Below, piece by piece: positions 25,551 to 38,046 of a DNA stretch of 64,000 nt; position 1 is the first letter of the stretch, and each line of letters begins with the position of its first letter. The stretch is from assembly GCA_030142905.1 (NCBI GenBank), contig JASJOG010000501.1:1-64000 (forward strand). The letters are read 5' to 3'. A program made the translations under genes and the position numbers. The notes below the pieces were generated by a model, which was not told where the DNA came from, made no database searches, and saw only the letters and a program-made list of their open reading frames with translations. The stretch is from Heliopora coerulea. Its lineage: Eukaryota; Cnidaria; Anthozoa; Scleralcyonacea; Helioporidae.

Positions 25551-28500
25551 ATGGGTTACAAGGTGAACATAAAGTTCTCGCGAGAGTGTTCGTCGTTGGA
25601 CCCAAAGGAGAAGCAACTAGTCATAGCTGGACAGCCAGTATATTTGACTGCACTAACATTTGACGATGTGTCTAGAAAGTTTGGGGGAAGGATCAGTAAA
25701 GAGGTGGTACAATATTTAAATTCAACAACTTTTCATAGTATTTTTTATTATGTTTGTAGTTATTATTTAAATATATGTTATTAAACACATGTAACCAGTC
25801 GACAGCCCATTGCTCGTCTGATCGTCTCTACACTGTAAAGGAATGACGTCATTTTACCATAATAATTTCAAGTTAGCGCAAGACTTTGCGCTCTCTTCAA
25901 ACACAAACTTCGTTTCACTGATACAAGTTAGGGCCTACCTACACGATATGATTGTAGTATATGATTTATCACCGTGGCGTATGTAATTATTTGTAAAAAG
26001 CGCACACTTCCTGCTTGCTATTCGCTATTGAATGTTGCAAGTCGTCCTGAAGACTCACGTGACTAAATCGTATCCATCAGGGGCCGGTGGTTCAAAGCAC
26101 GATTAGCGCTAATCAAAGATTACCAATTAATCTGTTCTTTTGGTTTCATTTATTTTGACTGAAAAATCGAGCTCTGTTTTCATAGCTTAAAACCTTTTTG
26201 TATACACCTGAAATCTGTGAAAGAAAATTCGAACTTTTCTTAGCAGTATGATCAGAATATTGTCCACAAAATTTTCGCTTCTCCTGGATTAAGCTGACTG
26301 CCTTTTGAACAACTGGGCCCAGGATGGTTTAAAAAAAGAGGATCAAAGTCATTTGCATGTACCATCAATTATTTACTTACTTGTTATAAGAAATCCGTAC
26401 TGTACCTTTGATAGACTAAATGACATACTTCAACCCACTGAGGAGCAAAGACACAGTTTAACATTTTACTTTGGCTAATGCCAGATGACTTTATTCATTA
26501 AGGAGATGAGCTCTGCTCCTTAATGAGTTAATAATATACTTAATTTTATTAATTTTTATTATTAATATAACATTAATTTATCAAGTATATTAATATACTT
26601 TAACTCATTAAGGGGTGGGGCTCATCCCCTGGACAAGTGAAACCAGCTGGCATTAGCCAGAGTAAAATTATAGAGTGTGTCCTTGTTCTTAATGGGTTAA
26701 GGAGATGGCTGTTAATACACTACATGAAGTATATCTTTTTGTAATCTGGGGGGACCTGGGAGTCACAGACATTTTCATCCAAAATGAATAACAATTTCTT
26801 GTCCCTAGAGTAATCTCAATGCCATACTCAATCTTTTTTAAGACCTCAGAGTACTTTGAATTTACAGATTTGGGATGATATCAACTCATCCACAACAAAG
26901 TTGTGACTTCAATGAGCAGTGGCAGAAATTGTGGTGGGGCAGTTCCCCCCCCCCCTTCCTTCAAATTGCCAATTTGTCAGAAATTTTCACTTTTTGTTGG
27001 AATTTCAGAAATACTGAAGGAATGCATTGAAAATAGAAAAAAGTTACCACAGCAACTTGTGTATATCTCAAGTTATTTTGTTTGTAGAAGAACGGCTTTT
27101 TTTGTCTGATATATTGGTCAGTCTGTGAAATAATTAAAACATTTTTAGCTTCTTCTAATTGTCTACTTTTGTTGGTAAAAAATTGGTTACTTGGGGAATA
27201 AACTTATCAGAAATTTACGAGGCTTTGCCCCACCACCTAAAAGATTGAATTTCTGCCACTGTCATTGAGTTTGACATTAACTGTTTGAGAAGAATCTTTT
27301 TAGAAGCTTTGAAGCTTTTTGGAGGTCAAAGAACGTGGAAAGTATCCAATGCAATGTCAATGATCTTTGGCTTCTTGTTATTGCTGAAATTTAGATAGCT
27401 TGTTTGTCACTGTCAACATCATAGTTTGAAGAAGGTGCCTAATTACTTGTGGTTGACCTGTTAGGTTTTTCAAGAAAGTGTTAGGTCATTGTCCCCATCA
27501 ATGGGAAAGGCTGATTGTTGCAGTTTGTGGTTGAATCAAGCTTACATTGGGGCTTTACCAGGGTATGCAAGTAGACATGACTCCCCATGCAGGCCTCATA
27601 CACTGACATCACTGTTGAATACTACAATGGGTGGACAAGAAGGTTGCTTGGTGGTAAGTTGATAGTATTGAACAGATTTTAGCAAAAAATTGTTGAGCAT
27701 ATTATCTACAGTCAAACCTGAATTAAACAGTTCTTTATAAAGCAAGCACCTGGATTATGCAAAAAGTTCCTGAAGTCCCAGTTTGAATATCAAATATATT
27801 TATGTTATAAATAAAACCTATGATTAGAAAACACCTCTACAGACATCATTGAACACCTAATTTTTTGAAAGAGCAACACCTCCCTGTATTAAGATGATAT
27901 TTCTGGACCACTGTCAGAATTAAGAGGTTTTTCTTGGCTAAGTCATACTATCATTAGCCAGATTATCATGATAACAGCAGACAAGTTGTTGACATTTTTC
28001 TTATCTGTCAATGTCTTCCCATGTTGCTAGTACTGTATGTAGGTCTTCTATAACTTAGTAGTAGTTAATGCAATAGAATTAGTGGAAATTTTGTTTCAGA
28101 CCACGTTTAATGTCCAAGAAGTCTGGGAATGAGAGGGCCACAGTAGAGTTCACACAAATAACTTCAGTAGAGTTTATTCATCAATAAATAAATAAACAAA
28201 CAAACAAATTAATTAATAAATGAATAAATAAACAAATATATGATAAATGAAAATTAAACAAAGAATAAATATCAAGAATATTCCATTTTGTTATAGATTG
28301 TTTGTGACAGAAGCCACATGTTTGCTTTGGGCTGTGCTGTTGCTCGATCTTTTCCACTTTACTCTCGCAAAAGTGCTTTTAATTCTTGGCGGCCAATTAC
28401 AATCACGGTGGAATTCTGTTTTAAAGGTGAAGATACCACCCCTCCCACTGAGAAAGAAATTGCTTGTCTTGATGCTGCAGCAGATGGGATACGCCTTACA

Positions 28501-31500
28501 GCTCAGATTGTAGACACACCTTGCAATGAAATGCACACTGACGCATTTCTGGAGGTAAGAGACTTTAAGCAAACACTTTACTTGACGTAAGGTTTTTGGT
28601 GAAGCTGTGTGGTTCGAAATTAATGGTTGTCTATTTCTCAGGGATAACAAAAACCATGTTTAAGAACTAAGTCATTTGCACTGCGTCCTTTGGAGTCGGG
28701 GAGTGCGTCAGTGAGACGGTTCATGATTTGGTGTCTCATACGTTTTTGGCGTAGAGTCGACGTTAAGGCGTTTTTGGAATTGGAGTTATCCCCGGCGAAC
28801 TCAAAAAAATATCGAAATAAGGACGACGCACAAATAGTCATTGTTTTCTTTTTAACAAGCTGCTAGATAGTAAAATGAGTGTTTTTTAGGAAATTGCCAA
28901 AGTTGGAAGTGAGCTTGGTATAGTTCCAGTTGTAATTCAAGGAGAACAACTCAAGCAAAGAGGATTCGGAGGTAATTGGCGCTTTTTGGTAGTTGGTAGA
29001 GACTCTACGTACTTGAAGACCTACAGTTTTGTCAACACATACTCCGATTATACTCACATATACGCACCTGTATACGCATACAAACATATGCAAATTCATT
29101 ACATCTTGTATATACATACATAATATGAACATACATGAGTGACATATAGGAGGACCTTAGCTTTGTTGGTTTTGCAATCTCTAGGTATCTACGGCGTTGG
29201 TAAAGCAGCTGTTCACCCCCCAGCGTTAGCCGTCTTAAGTCATATGCCCCAGGGGTCAGATGGAGTGAATATTGCTTGGGTTGGAAAAGGAATTGTTTAT
29301 GATACTGGTGGCTTGTCAATCAAGGGAAAGGTAAACTTTGGTATTAACTATGTGGAAATTTTGGTAGTGAAGCTTTCTAGGGCTAAGGAATGTAATGAAA
29401 AATTTGCGAAAAAGATCAGCAGCGGGATATATTGCTGTTAGATCTAACGCTTCTATATATTATCATACATTTGAAATATATTTAAATTAAAGAATATTAA
29501 ATTGGAAGCCATTTGGGCATAGGGTCTTTTGCGGAATTTTCGGAACAAAAAAGTTTTTGAGGTAACACGCACCCAATAAACCGTACAAAAGTCCCCTCCG
29601 TAGTGATGTTATTAGGTGCATATGTTGTCTGTTAAATTTGGCAGAAGAACGAGGCGTGTTTTATAACTTTTATAATGATATACATGAAACAATTTCTCAA
29701 TTGTAGCTGAGAGCAGTGGAATTTCAAGGTAAAAAAAAAAAAACAAAATAGAAAAATGTATGATTAATTTGAGCTGAATTACTATTTTTTGGCACTGTCA
29801 CTATTACTTTTTTTCATGTATATTGTTAATTGGTAATAGCACGGTTTCTCCAGCAATTTCGAAAATACGCACTCGTGAGTTTGTTGAAGACTTCAAGCAG
29901 CACTTGTGCTTCGAGCTCGTGCTATTTACTTGTGCTCGAGTTTTTCAAATTGCTCTCGAAACTATGCTGTTACCTATACAATCTTTCCTTTCATGTGTTC
30001 GCTTTCACGTGGCGCTGAAGGATTTGAGTAAGCTGGTGTGAGACTTTCCTCCTTTCATATCGGTTCGATCCAGCGCTTTTGTACAAACAAGGCTGTCATT
30101 TCGATGCTTATTTCGTCTTAATTAGACTGCAATGCCTGGAATGAAGAGGGATTGTGGTGGAGCAGCAGCCATATTGGGAGCATTTAAAGCAACCGTAAAC
30201 CAGGTGGGTATTACCCATTGGAAATAATGGAAATTACTAATGATGAAACTGAAAGAATATATAAATCGATGGAAAGTGCCGAAGAAATAAAGTAAGTTTA
30301 ATATAAGATAAGAGATCGAAATTTAATACTTATGAGTGTCGCAGCCAAACTTTCGTCTATTATTGTATGTCTTTTAGGGTTTTGAAAAAAATCTACATGC
30401 TGTGTTTTGCTTAGCTGAAAATGCGGTGGGTCCATTATCGACAAGGCCTGATGATATCCACACGTTCTATTCCGGGAAGTAAGTACCGTTCGGATAAGAT
30501 CTTTCAATTATTTTTAAAAATATTACATTTAGGTGCAGCAGTGATCTCGTCCATGAATACTCTGTGAATTTCAATTTCTTATTTACTTACCTGTTCACTT
30601 GTACACATTATTTGCTTGCTTGGTGTTACATTCTAAAACAAATTGAAGATTTTAAACGGTGGCTGCGTGGTTTTATTTGTGCGCTGCATGTGCGTTTGTG
30701 ATTGCTTTGACGTGCGTTTACTTGCATTTATGCGTGCTTGTTGCTTTCACGCGTGCTTGTTTCCCTGATTGCTTAACAACTTTACATTAAAGAAGGATTT
30801 TGATTGCTGTTTCCCGCCTTTGATCGAGACACGCGAGGCTTTATCGTTGATTTGAAAAATTTGACTATAACCATCGCTTCGCTTTGACTGCTTCTTCACC
30901 CATTTATTTTTTTAATGCCAGGACAGTTGAAATAAACAACACCGATGCCGAAGGAAGACTGGTCCTTGGTGACGGGGTAATGAGTTTTTAAATTCTTTGT
31001 TGACAGTTTACTTAGCATAAGCTTAAAGTTTTCGATAATCTGTGGCATGCAAGCGGCTTAAATGGCAAACGTAAGTCAGCTATGGAATTTTAAAGCGTTC
31101 GACTTGAATAAATAGTTGTAGGTAATTTGTTACAGTCAGTTCATATTATTATTACATGCTGTACCGTTGTACGGTAACATAATCATTTGTAGTTAATTTT
31201 AATTAAGATTTTATTAGGTAAAGTCGATGTTATTCAGCGTAAAATAAGTACCTAAGATTCTTGGTGCATATTTCTTCCTAAATTAGACCAGCGCAGTGAG
31301 GAAAAGAGAATGGCTTTCAAAATGAAAAATGTAGTCAGCTTTGCAGTTCTGGGGGACATAAATTTGGAAGCGTTTTGTTTGTTCATTTTTGTTTTATTCA
31401 GGTTGCATATGCTGCCAGAGATTTGAAAGCTGATTTCGTCGTTGACATGGCAACCCTAACGGGAGCACAAGGAGTCTCCACGGGAAGGTACCACGCAGCT

Positions 31501-32732
31501 ATCGTGACGAACAATGAGGAGTGGGAAAAGGCCTCAGTTTGTGCAGGAAGATCCAGCGGTGACTTAGTGGTACGAACGCAGTAACCTTTCCTACGGTCCA
31601 AAATTTTAAAGCCAACTTGATAATGTTTTTGAAATTTTTTTGACATAACCATTTTATTTATTTTCCTTTAATTGATTTTTATGGCGTTGGACAATTTTTG
31701 GTTTGCAGCACCCACTTCCTTATGCCCCAGAGTTGCACTTTAGTGAATTTTCCAGTTCAGTTGCAGACATGAAAAATTCAGTGAAGGTGAGAGATTTTGT
31801 CTCCTTCTATCAGGGGCGTAGTTCAAGGGGATGTGGGGGAGTGTGACGCCTCCAAAGTTTGTCAAAAAATAGAAAATTTGGGAAAAAATAGATAGTAATT
31901 CGGGTAAAATTTGGTTTCATTCACGTTGGTCAAAATGCATTTTGGTTACTGGTTTATATTTAGTTTATGTATCAGAGCTGGGGGGGGGGGAGCGAGGCTA
32001 CACCATTCGTGGCCCGAATGCCCTCCAAATCAAATTAGGGCAATTTTTAAAAGGATGCAATATTCGGGGAAATTAAGCTAGATACCTCCCAGTCAAAATG
32101 GGTTAACTACTCCTCTGCCTACTACTTTATTATTAGCTGGAATGACAACTTCCTTTCACCTCATTCTTTTATTGCTTGTTTTAGAATCGTGATAACGCTC
32201 AAAGTTCTTGTGCTGGTCTTTTTATTGGTAAGTATTCACAGTGAGATATCGTTTTTACAAACAAAACAACAGCAAAGGTATAATCGTGTCCATTAAAGCT
32301 AGTATTTGTTTATTTAGGTGCACATTTAGGATTTGAATTCTCCGGAGTATGGATGCACTTTGATATAGCCGCCCCAGTTGAATCGGTAAGACTCAGATTG
32401 CAGAAAATCCTTGTTTGTTGTCATTACGTTTATTGTGTATTCATACGTCCCTACTGAAAGGTTTTCCCAAATGTTCCCGATATGATCTGCTGAAACTCAC
32501 TCAATAATATTTATAACTGACTGACGAGTATATCTGAGGTTCCGTTCAGTAAAATTTAATTTCGAGTAAAAATGTTACTATTGAAAGGGCAAAGTCCTTA
32601 CCACTTATTTTGTCGTTTTCGTTACAGGGCGAGCGTGCTACAGGATATGGTGTAGCTCTTCTCTTGGCTCTATTCGGTCACAGCTCAAATAGTGAACTTC
32701 TTAAGTCAGTTGCACCGAAGTTGCAACGTTAA
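25551..32732 (+). CDS. NPEPL1: NPEPL1-type leucyl aminopeptidase, peptidase family M17 (12 exons)
   Basis: Exons: 25551-25703, 27465-27653, 28297-28554, 28890-28971, 29185-29330, 30126-30203, 30378-30478, 30922-30976, 31402-31569, 31709-31786, 32185-32227, 32318-32385, plus the final exon 32628-32732; counted separately these are 13 coding segments. Every junction keeps phase and the product is 507 residues (human 523). The family removes N-terminal residues from peptides using two metal ions. The M17 signatures are present: GKGIVYDTGGLSIKGK carries the catalytic Lys and metal ligands, then MKRDCGGAAA, then NNTDAEGRLVLGDG with the remaining metal-binding Asp/Glu and the catalytic Arg. DTPCNEMHTDAF and IYGVGKAAVHPPAL are NPEPL1-like. 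AATAAA follows at about 32,832. An upstream in-frame ATG at 25,341 could add 70 residues. The 3' half has a decayed tandem copy downstream. Confidence 0.95.
25935..26075. repeat. Dispersed repeat family R3, copy 2
   Basis: CTACACGATATG...GATTTATCACCGTGGCGTATGTAATTATTTGT...CACACTTCCTGCTTGC, in NPEPL1 intron 1. It shares order and spacing with the copies at 18,890, 57,095 and 58,408. Confidence 0.55.
26083..26200. repeat. Dispersed repeat family R4, copy 1
   Basis: GGCCGGTGGTTCAAAGCACG, then ATTAGCGCTAATCAAAG, then ATTA...TTAAT. It is matched in order by 56,898-57,010 (GGCTGGTTATTCAAAAGCAG, ATTAGCGGTAAT). Confidence 0.5.
26463..26530 (-). repeat. Dispersed repeat family R1, copy 3
   Basis: Inverted copy: TTTACTTTGGCTAATGCCAG...TTATTCATTAAGGAGATGAGC...CTCCTTAATGAGTTAA. 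It faces copy 4 across a TA-rich 70-bp spacer, forming an inverted pair in NPEPL1 intron 1. Confidence 0.65.
26600..26670 (+). repeat. Dispersed repeat family R1, copy 4
   Basis: TTTAACTCATTAAGGGGTGG, GGCTCATCCCC, ACAAGTGAAACCAG, CTGGCATTAGCCAGAGTAAA. The palindrome is intact. Confidence 0.7.
26917..27261. mobile_element. hAT-type MITE (345 bp)
   Basis: The ends are CAGTGGCAGAAATT and its exact reverse complement AATTTCTGCCACTG, with further mirrored GGTGGGGC/GCCCCACC inside. Flanking octamers TCAATGAG (26,909-26,916) and TCATTGAG (27,262-27,269) agree at 7 of 8. There is no transposase. It lies in NPEPL1 intron 1. Confidence 0.8.
28183..28236. repeat. AAAT/AAAC-type microsatellite
   Basis: Imperfect tetranucleotide run (AATA, AACA, ATTA variants), about 60 bp before NPEPL1 exon 3. 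Confidence 0.7.
31811..32117. mobile_element. hAT-type MITE (about 307 bp)
   Basis: The left end CAGGGGCGTAGTTCAAGG and the right end read inward (CAGAGGAGTAGTTAACC) are imperfect inverted repeats. Flanks CCTTCTAT and CCTACTAC agree at 6 of 8, compatible with an old 8-bp target duplication. It lies in an NPEPL1 intron and contains a poly-G run. Confidence 0.55.
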
Positions 32733-34164
32733 TAAACAACCTGCGAATCAGAAATCAAAACAGAAGTTTGTTGCTCATCAGCCCAAAACAAGTTCTTAAA
32801 CAGAAGAACCTACATTTTACCGTGTAGAGAGAATAAATAAATTATGCATGTCAGCAAGACTCCAGGACACTATTCAGCTTTTGTTAATGGGTGAAAAAAG
32901 ACGAGGCCCGTAATCCATGGTTTAAGTCAATGTGCCTTTATACCAGGTCCCTACAAACATGGTAGAAACGAGCCTCAGTGAACGTTAATCGGTCAGCTCT
33001 CTGTTGTTTAACTGTCCTAACATATAACATGACCTAAAATGACAAAAAGTTGACAGATCAACATTCACCGAGATAGATTGTACTACGTGGGAAGAGACAC
33101 CGTTCAAAGGTGTCTTTAAGTACTTTCTTCGTGGTCATTGACGAGTCACGAGGAAAGTTGATTTAACTTTTTCCCGACGGCATAAGATTCTATTATTTTA
33201 CTCTGGCTAACGACAGACGATTTTACTCGTCAAGGGGGGCGCTTCCGCCTTGAAAGAGTTAATGACCTAATTACATCGAGGAAAACGATTGTTGGCCACA
33301 GATCACAAGAAAATCATTAGCTCTCAGAGATCACAGGTCACCCCCATCTAACCAGCGTGATTCAGTTGTTGTCCAACCTTTATTTACGTTACAAATGTGG
33401 AAAGCAGTTCGTAAAACGATAGGCTTTCAGAGTGTGCTTGAAAGGCACGAAGTTAGGATGAACTGCATCCAAAATATTCCATCCTTGCCTCAATGCAATT
33501 GCTACATGTAGTCCTCAAAGGCAAACCATTAATTCTACAATGGCCAGTGTTTATGTATGGCTTAAATCTCGTTCCCAAAGTCTTCGTTCCTTTTGGTCTC
33601 CGTCACGTAACAAAAACTCCAGGATTGGATTAAATGCCACTTTTACCCATGTCTTCCAGGCCCTTGTTCTCACGCATTTCGTTTGGTAGCGGAGACCTGA
33701 AGGAACGAAGGCTCTGAGGACGAAACTGTGCATTGCGTTGCCAATGTAGCCTCGAGTTGGGGCTTGCGCTTTTTCTTTCTTTTTTTGTTTGTTTATAAAC
33801 ACAAGTCCTCTGTTTAGTGATTCCAAGAAACTGATGGCTTTCGCTTACCAAGAAATCCCTATTGACAACTAGATGTTCACAACAAAAATCTGAGGTCAAA
33901 ACCAATTGGAAGGCGAACTATATCAGATTGATAATGATTCATGGTATATAAGAATAATATCGATCCATGTAATATTACCTCGTTGTAGAGAATGCACCCT
34001 GAGCATGAGTACAATGGTTTTGACTTTGTCGCTCACAGCTTTATCATTGAAGACTTTGGTTGTCTAAAGTTACAGCTTTTCTTGGTACAGCCATAAACCG
34101 GTTTGCGACCGGTTTTAATCCCTTACTAAGCCTAATGCATGTCAACGAACCATTCGAATTTTTT
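32733..34164. other. NPEPL1 3' UTR and spacer
   Basis: Holds the NPEPL1 3' end (AATAAA at about 32,832) and one R1 repeat. Stretches at about 32,850-32,910 and 33,810-34,140 recur downstream in the duplicated block. No further gene is seen. Confidence 0.6.
33194..33264 (-). repeat. Dispersed repeat family R1, copy 5
   Basis: Inverted copy: TATTTTACTCTGGCTAACGA, CAGACGATTTTACTCGTCAA, then GGGG...CCTTGAAAGAGTTAATG. Confidence 0.65.
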
Positions 34165-35620
34165 GACATATTTATTTTGGATAATTGATTTTTATGGTGT
34201 TCGGCGATATTTGGTTTATGGCGCCCTCTTCTTTATGCAGTTCTGCGAAATTTCCAGTTCAGTGGCAGTCATGAAAAGCGCAGTGAAGGTGTGAGTTTAT
34301 CTGTCTTACGACCTTCTAATATTGTAAGCTGGTATGACGTCTTATTTTAACCTGATCCTTTTATTGGTTGTTTTAGAATCATAATATGTAATACTCAATT
34401 CGTGTGCTAGTCTTTTTATCGGTAGATATTCATAGCAAGATATTGTTTTTACAAACAAAACAAAAGCAGATGCATAATTATGTCCGTTATTTTGGTGCAC
34501 GTTCAGGATTGGATGGATGCACTTTGATACCCGCCCTAGTTCAATCTGTAAGATTTAGATTGTTGGATTTTCGGTTTGGGGTTAGTTATTCGCCTGAAGT
34601 TCGAACAAAATCTTCGTTTTTCTGACATGAAGTTGACTATGTGTTCGTATTTCACTAAACCATTTTCGAAATGAAATGCTTGACAGCCGGAGGAGCATAG
34701 CTGATCTTCCATCCAAGAAGATTTAATTGCGGGTGAAATAAGCGTTACTATTAAAATGGCAAACTCCTTACCATTTCGCCTTTTTCTTTAAAGGGCGAGC
34801 GAACAATAGGATTTGGTGTAGCCCTTCTCTTGGCTCTATTCAGTCAAAGCTAAAATAGGGAACTTAAGTCAGTTTCACCCAGGTTGGAACGTTAAAAGCA
34901 ACATGCCAATTAAGAGTGTTGTTTGTAATCATTCGAACACGGAAAAACAAGTACATCTTTTTTTCTGTATAAAAGTAATAAACATGTTTTGTCAGCAGGT
35001 TTCTGACACCATTCAGGTTATGTCAATGGGTTAGAAAAGGCGTCGCCCGTACTCTCTATCTCGGGGCCTGTAATGGGAAAGTTTGCATATCTCTTATCTG
35101 GCTTAAGTCAATTTGATTACTTTCTTCGTGATCATCAACGTATCACGAGGAAGGATGGATTTGACCAACCAAAATACATCGAGGAAAATTATTGGTGGTC
35201 ACATAACAATAAGATCACGTGTCTCCAAGTTAAGGAATGTGCTTCGCTTGTTTCCAAGAAATTGATGATTTTGGGTTACCAAGAATTTCCTGTTAACATC
35301 TAATTAAAACAAATTGAAGGTAAAGCCAACTGAAAGTTGAATCTTATTAGTTTGGGTCATGATTCATTTCATATAACAAAATCTCAATAAAAACAATCTG
35401 TTCATTCGGCGTTTTTAGTGGGAATATAGTCAAGATACGATCACGCTTGTAGGGGCCCTGTTGTTTGAATTCTTTTAATTAAAATTGTCAGTTTAAGATT
35501 ATTAGTAGATTGTCAGCAGAAAAAAAAATGCCTGTATGAAGTTACAGATTTTTTTTGTACATCAGTAGACTGACTTATGACGGATTTTAATCCTTTTATT
35601 AAGCCTTTGTTTATGACTAA
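34165..35620 (+). pseudogene. Tandem partial duplicate of NPEPL1 (3' exons), decayed
   Basis: Pieces of the last four NPEPL1 coding segments reappear in order with their intron edges: TTTCCAGTTCAGTGGCAGTC (about 34,250), TTGTTTTAGAATCATAATA (about 34,370), GGATGCACTTTGATACCCGC (about 34,515) and GGCGAGCGAACAATAGGATT (about 34,795). The final exon copy hits a premature stop (TAAAATAGGG, about 34,850), the exon-10-like copy has lost its CAG acceptor, and the second piece carries a deletion and stop. Downstream non-coding sequence is copied too (35,000-35,050 matches 32,855-32,905; 35,250-35,380 matches 33,815-33,945). It is a DNA-level tandem duplication, not a retrocopy, because the introns are retained. 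Confidence 0.85.
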
Positions 35621-37002
35621 GGAGTAAAGCTCTCAATAGGGAACACCTTTAAACGGGTCACTCTTGTGAAAGTTTAAAAAACATTAAATTTAAATAAGAC
35701 GCCTGAAACAATCCTTAATTTTATTATTAAAATTGTTCAGTAAATTCTCAGATTTTATTTTTTTCCATCCGTATAAAAAGAGTCGGGATCAATTGCTCAG
35801 TATAACTTGAAACTGTTCAGCAAACTCCAAGATTGTTGTTAAGGCCTGTTTTATATCTTCTGCAGTTCTGTTGTGACGGAAAACCTTCGACTATATTACC
35901 AAGCTCATTCATTTGTGTTGGGAGAATGTAAGTTGAAGTAACCACTGATGAACCGAACTAGTAAATATGTAATTTTTGAATGGGCTTTTCTTTCAGTCAG
36001 CCTCTTGTAGTCTTTGTGTCTTTCAAACGATTTGATTGCAGCACAAGCTAAAAGCGTCCATCGTGTTTCGGGATTATACCAACTGAATTCCACGATTAAG
36101 TGAACGTGAACTAACCTGAAGCCCAACACAGATATATGCAGATTCGAAAAATCCTCATATAACAAATTCTGAGTTTCCCTATTTCTGAAAGATTTGCGTT
36201 AATATTTTACGGGATCTCTTCCTTGATATGAACTATGTTTCTGTTGTCGACTCAAATGAAATTTGAAACATTAGAACAGTGAATAGCAAACCTCCTGACT
36301 GTAAGAAAACCCGTCAATCCGGTTTGTATCCCTCATACATTGTTTTATAAGAACTTTCTTTCAGACCAAAACACCAGAGGATAGGCAAAGGCGAGGGAAA
36401 GGTGTTGAGAACTGAGAAGAACTTCACTTGGGCAGAGAAATTGATTTTAAGGAAGTATTAGGCTTCCTCGAATAAAGAAAGAAAGGAAGCACTTGGTTTC
36501 TTAAAAAAGCCGAGGTTTCGTTAAAGCATTACGAAGGTAGGTTTAACTCGTTTTATGTATATCTGCATACAAAATATTGGCCCCTGCGTTTCACATCGCG
36601 GCCAGTCCAATGTAAAAAATCCGACTTGAGGCATTGTCGTCATGTTTTGCTTGCAATCACGTTTCTACTAAGTGTTCAGACCAACGTTTAATTGTGTTTT
36701 ATGTGTTAAGATGCACTATTTCGGACTTGGCGAACTCAGACGTTCCTGCATACACTGGTTTTTATAAATCCAAAGCCAAGGCATATTTCATTAGTTGACA
36801 CTAATATTGATTCTAACTATCACAAGACAGCGCCTAAAATACCTATTTTTAAACACTGCACAACAGTGATATGATCGTTTCGAAGCAGTCCTTGCACGAA
36901 AAAGTTCTCAACAGCTATGTACAGTAGGACGTGTTGTCAGTAGCTAGCCTTCTCAGAACTCAGCTCGCTCAAAAACTGACTGTTAGATTTTAGACAAGTT
37001 TT

Positions 37003-37125
37003 ATTGCCAAAAGGTCTTCTCTGTGTGTGTGTGTTTGTATGATGATGATTATTGCCAGTGACCATATTGCCAAAAGGTCTTCTCTGTGTGTGTGTGTTTG
37101 TATGATGATTATTGCCAGTGATCAT
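37003..37125. repeat. Two-copy tandem duplication containing a GT run
   Basis: Units 37,003-37,065 and 37,066-37,125 (ATTGCCAAAAGGTCTTCTCT, (GT)n, TTTGTATGATGAT, ATTGCCAGTG) differ by one GAT triplet and one transition, so the duplication is recent. Confidence 0.9.
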
Positions 37126-38010
37126 GCAAGTAATACTGCCCAACTTGCATTTTATTACTGTAAAAATAGGCAGTGATATCCCCCCTATTTTAGCCACTGT
37201 CACAAGAGAAAAACTATAAATTTCGGTGACCGTCAACATAATCGTTCGGCCTGAAGTTGTTCTCCTCGCAGGTACAGTATATGCGGTTCCCTTCGGATCA
37301 TATCGATCATCTTTCTGTCAATGTACCACACTGTCCTTCAAGTCATGAAACGTAAAATACAAATCATATTCGAGAGTTCTAATACATTAAGAAAGAAGGT
37401 GAAAGTAAAGCTTCTAATTTTTACAAAGACCTACGTCGTATGAATTTTAGGCGTGGTGCAGTCGTATAGTCTAATTTGTTATTGAAGATATATTTTTAAC
37501 TGTAGAAAGTCAAATTAATTGGCATAAACGTCGCGTTTATTTCAGAAAATAAGATATATTAGCCCAGCGCTGGTTTTAGGATTATGTATAGATCAATATC
37601 TCAGAATTGGCATTCTTGTTTGTCGTTGATTTAAACTTTCGGCAAAATCATTCTTCAAGGTTGCATTTACGTTTTAAACGAAAGTAATAACTGCAACAAA
37701 AAGTATTTCACTGTCTTACAAACGTACTGAAGTCTCGGAGAAAATGTGCCGATTTAATAACAACAGTATTTCTACCTTCACTTTCGATTTCATTACAGTT
37801 CACCGTAATAAAGGTCCTTTATGGCTGATAATGATATCTGTCGGTCACTCCTGGTTCTTGTGCACGTGATATCCGCATGATTGGAGCCACATGCAGTGCG
37901 TAGTATTTAAAAATTAGATCATGAGCTCGAGATTTCTAGTAAGATTTCAAGTTAGCATTCTATTTCGTCTTCGGAAACTTCACAAAAACGAGAGGCGGAA
38001 GCCATTTTCG

Positions 38011-38046
38011 CTACTCGCTATCTATCGACGAATAGATAGCGAGTAG
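38011..38046. repeat. Strong hairpin
   Basis: CTACTCGCTATCTAT and its exact reverse complement are separated by a 6-base loop (CGACGA). No T-run follows it. It is probably the core of a foldback element; no function is shown. Confidence 0.75.

Noticed and set aside
33551..33905. Two overlapping 91-codon minus-strand frames downstream of NPEPL1
   Set aside because: No recognisable domain, and part of the region (after 33,810) is non-coding spacer copied in the tandem duplication. They look like chance frames.
36937..37239. 100-codon minus-strand frame with a repeated NNHHTNTHTQRRPFGN segment
   Set aside because: The peptide repeat simply reflects the 63/60-bp tandem duplication with its GT run; there is no other coding support.
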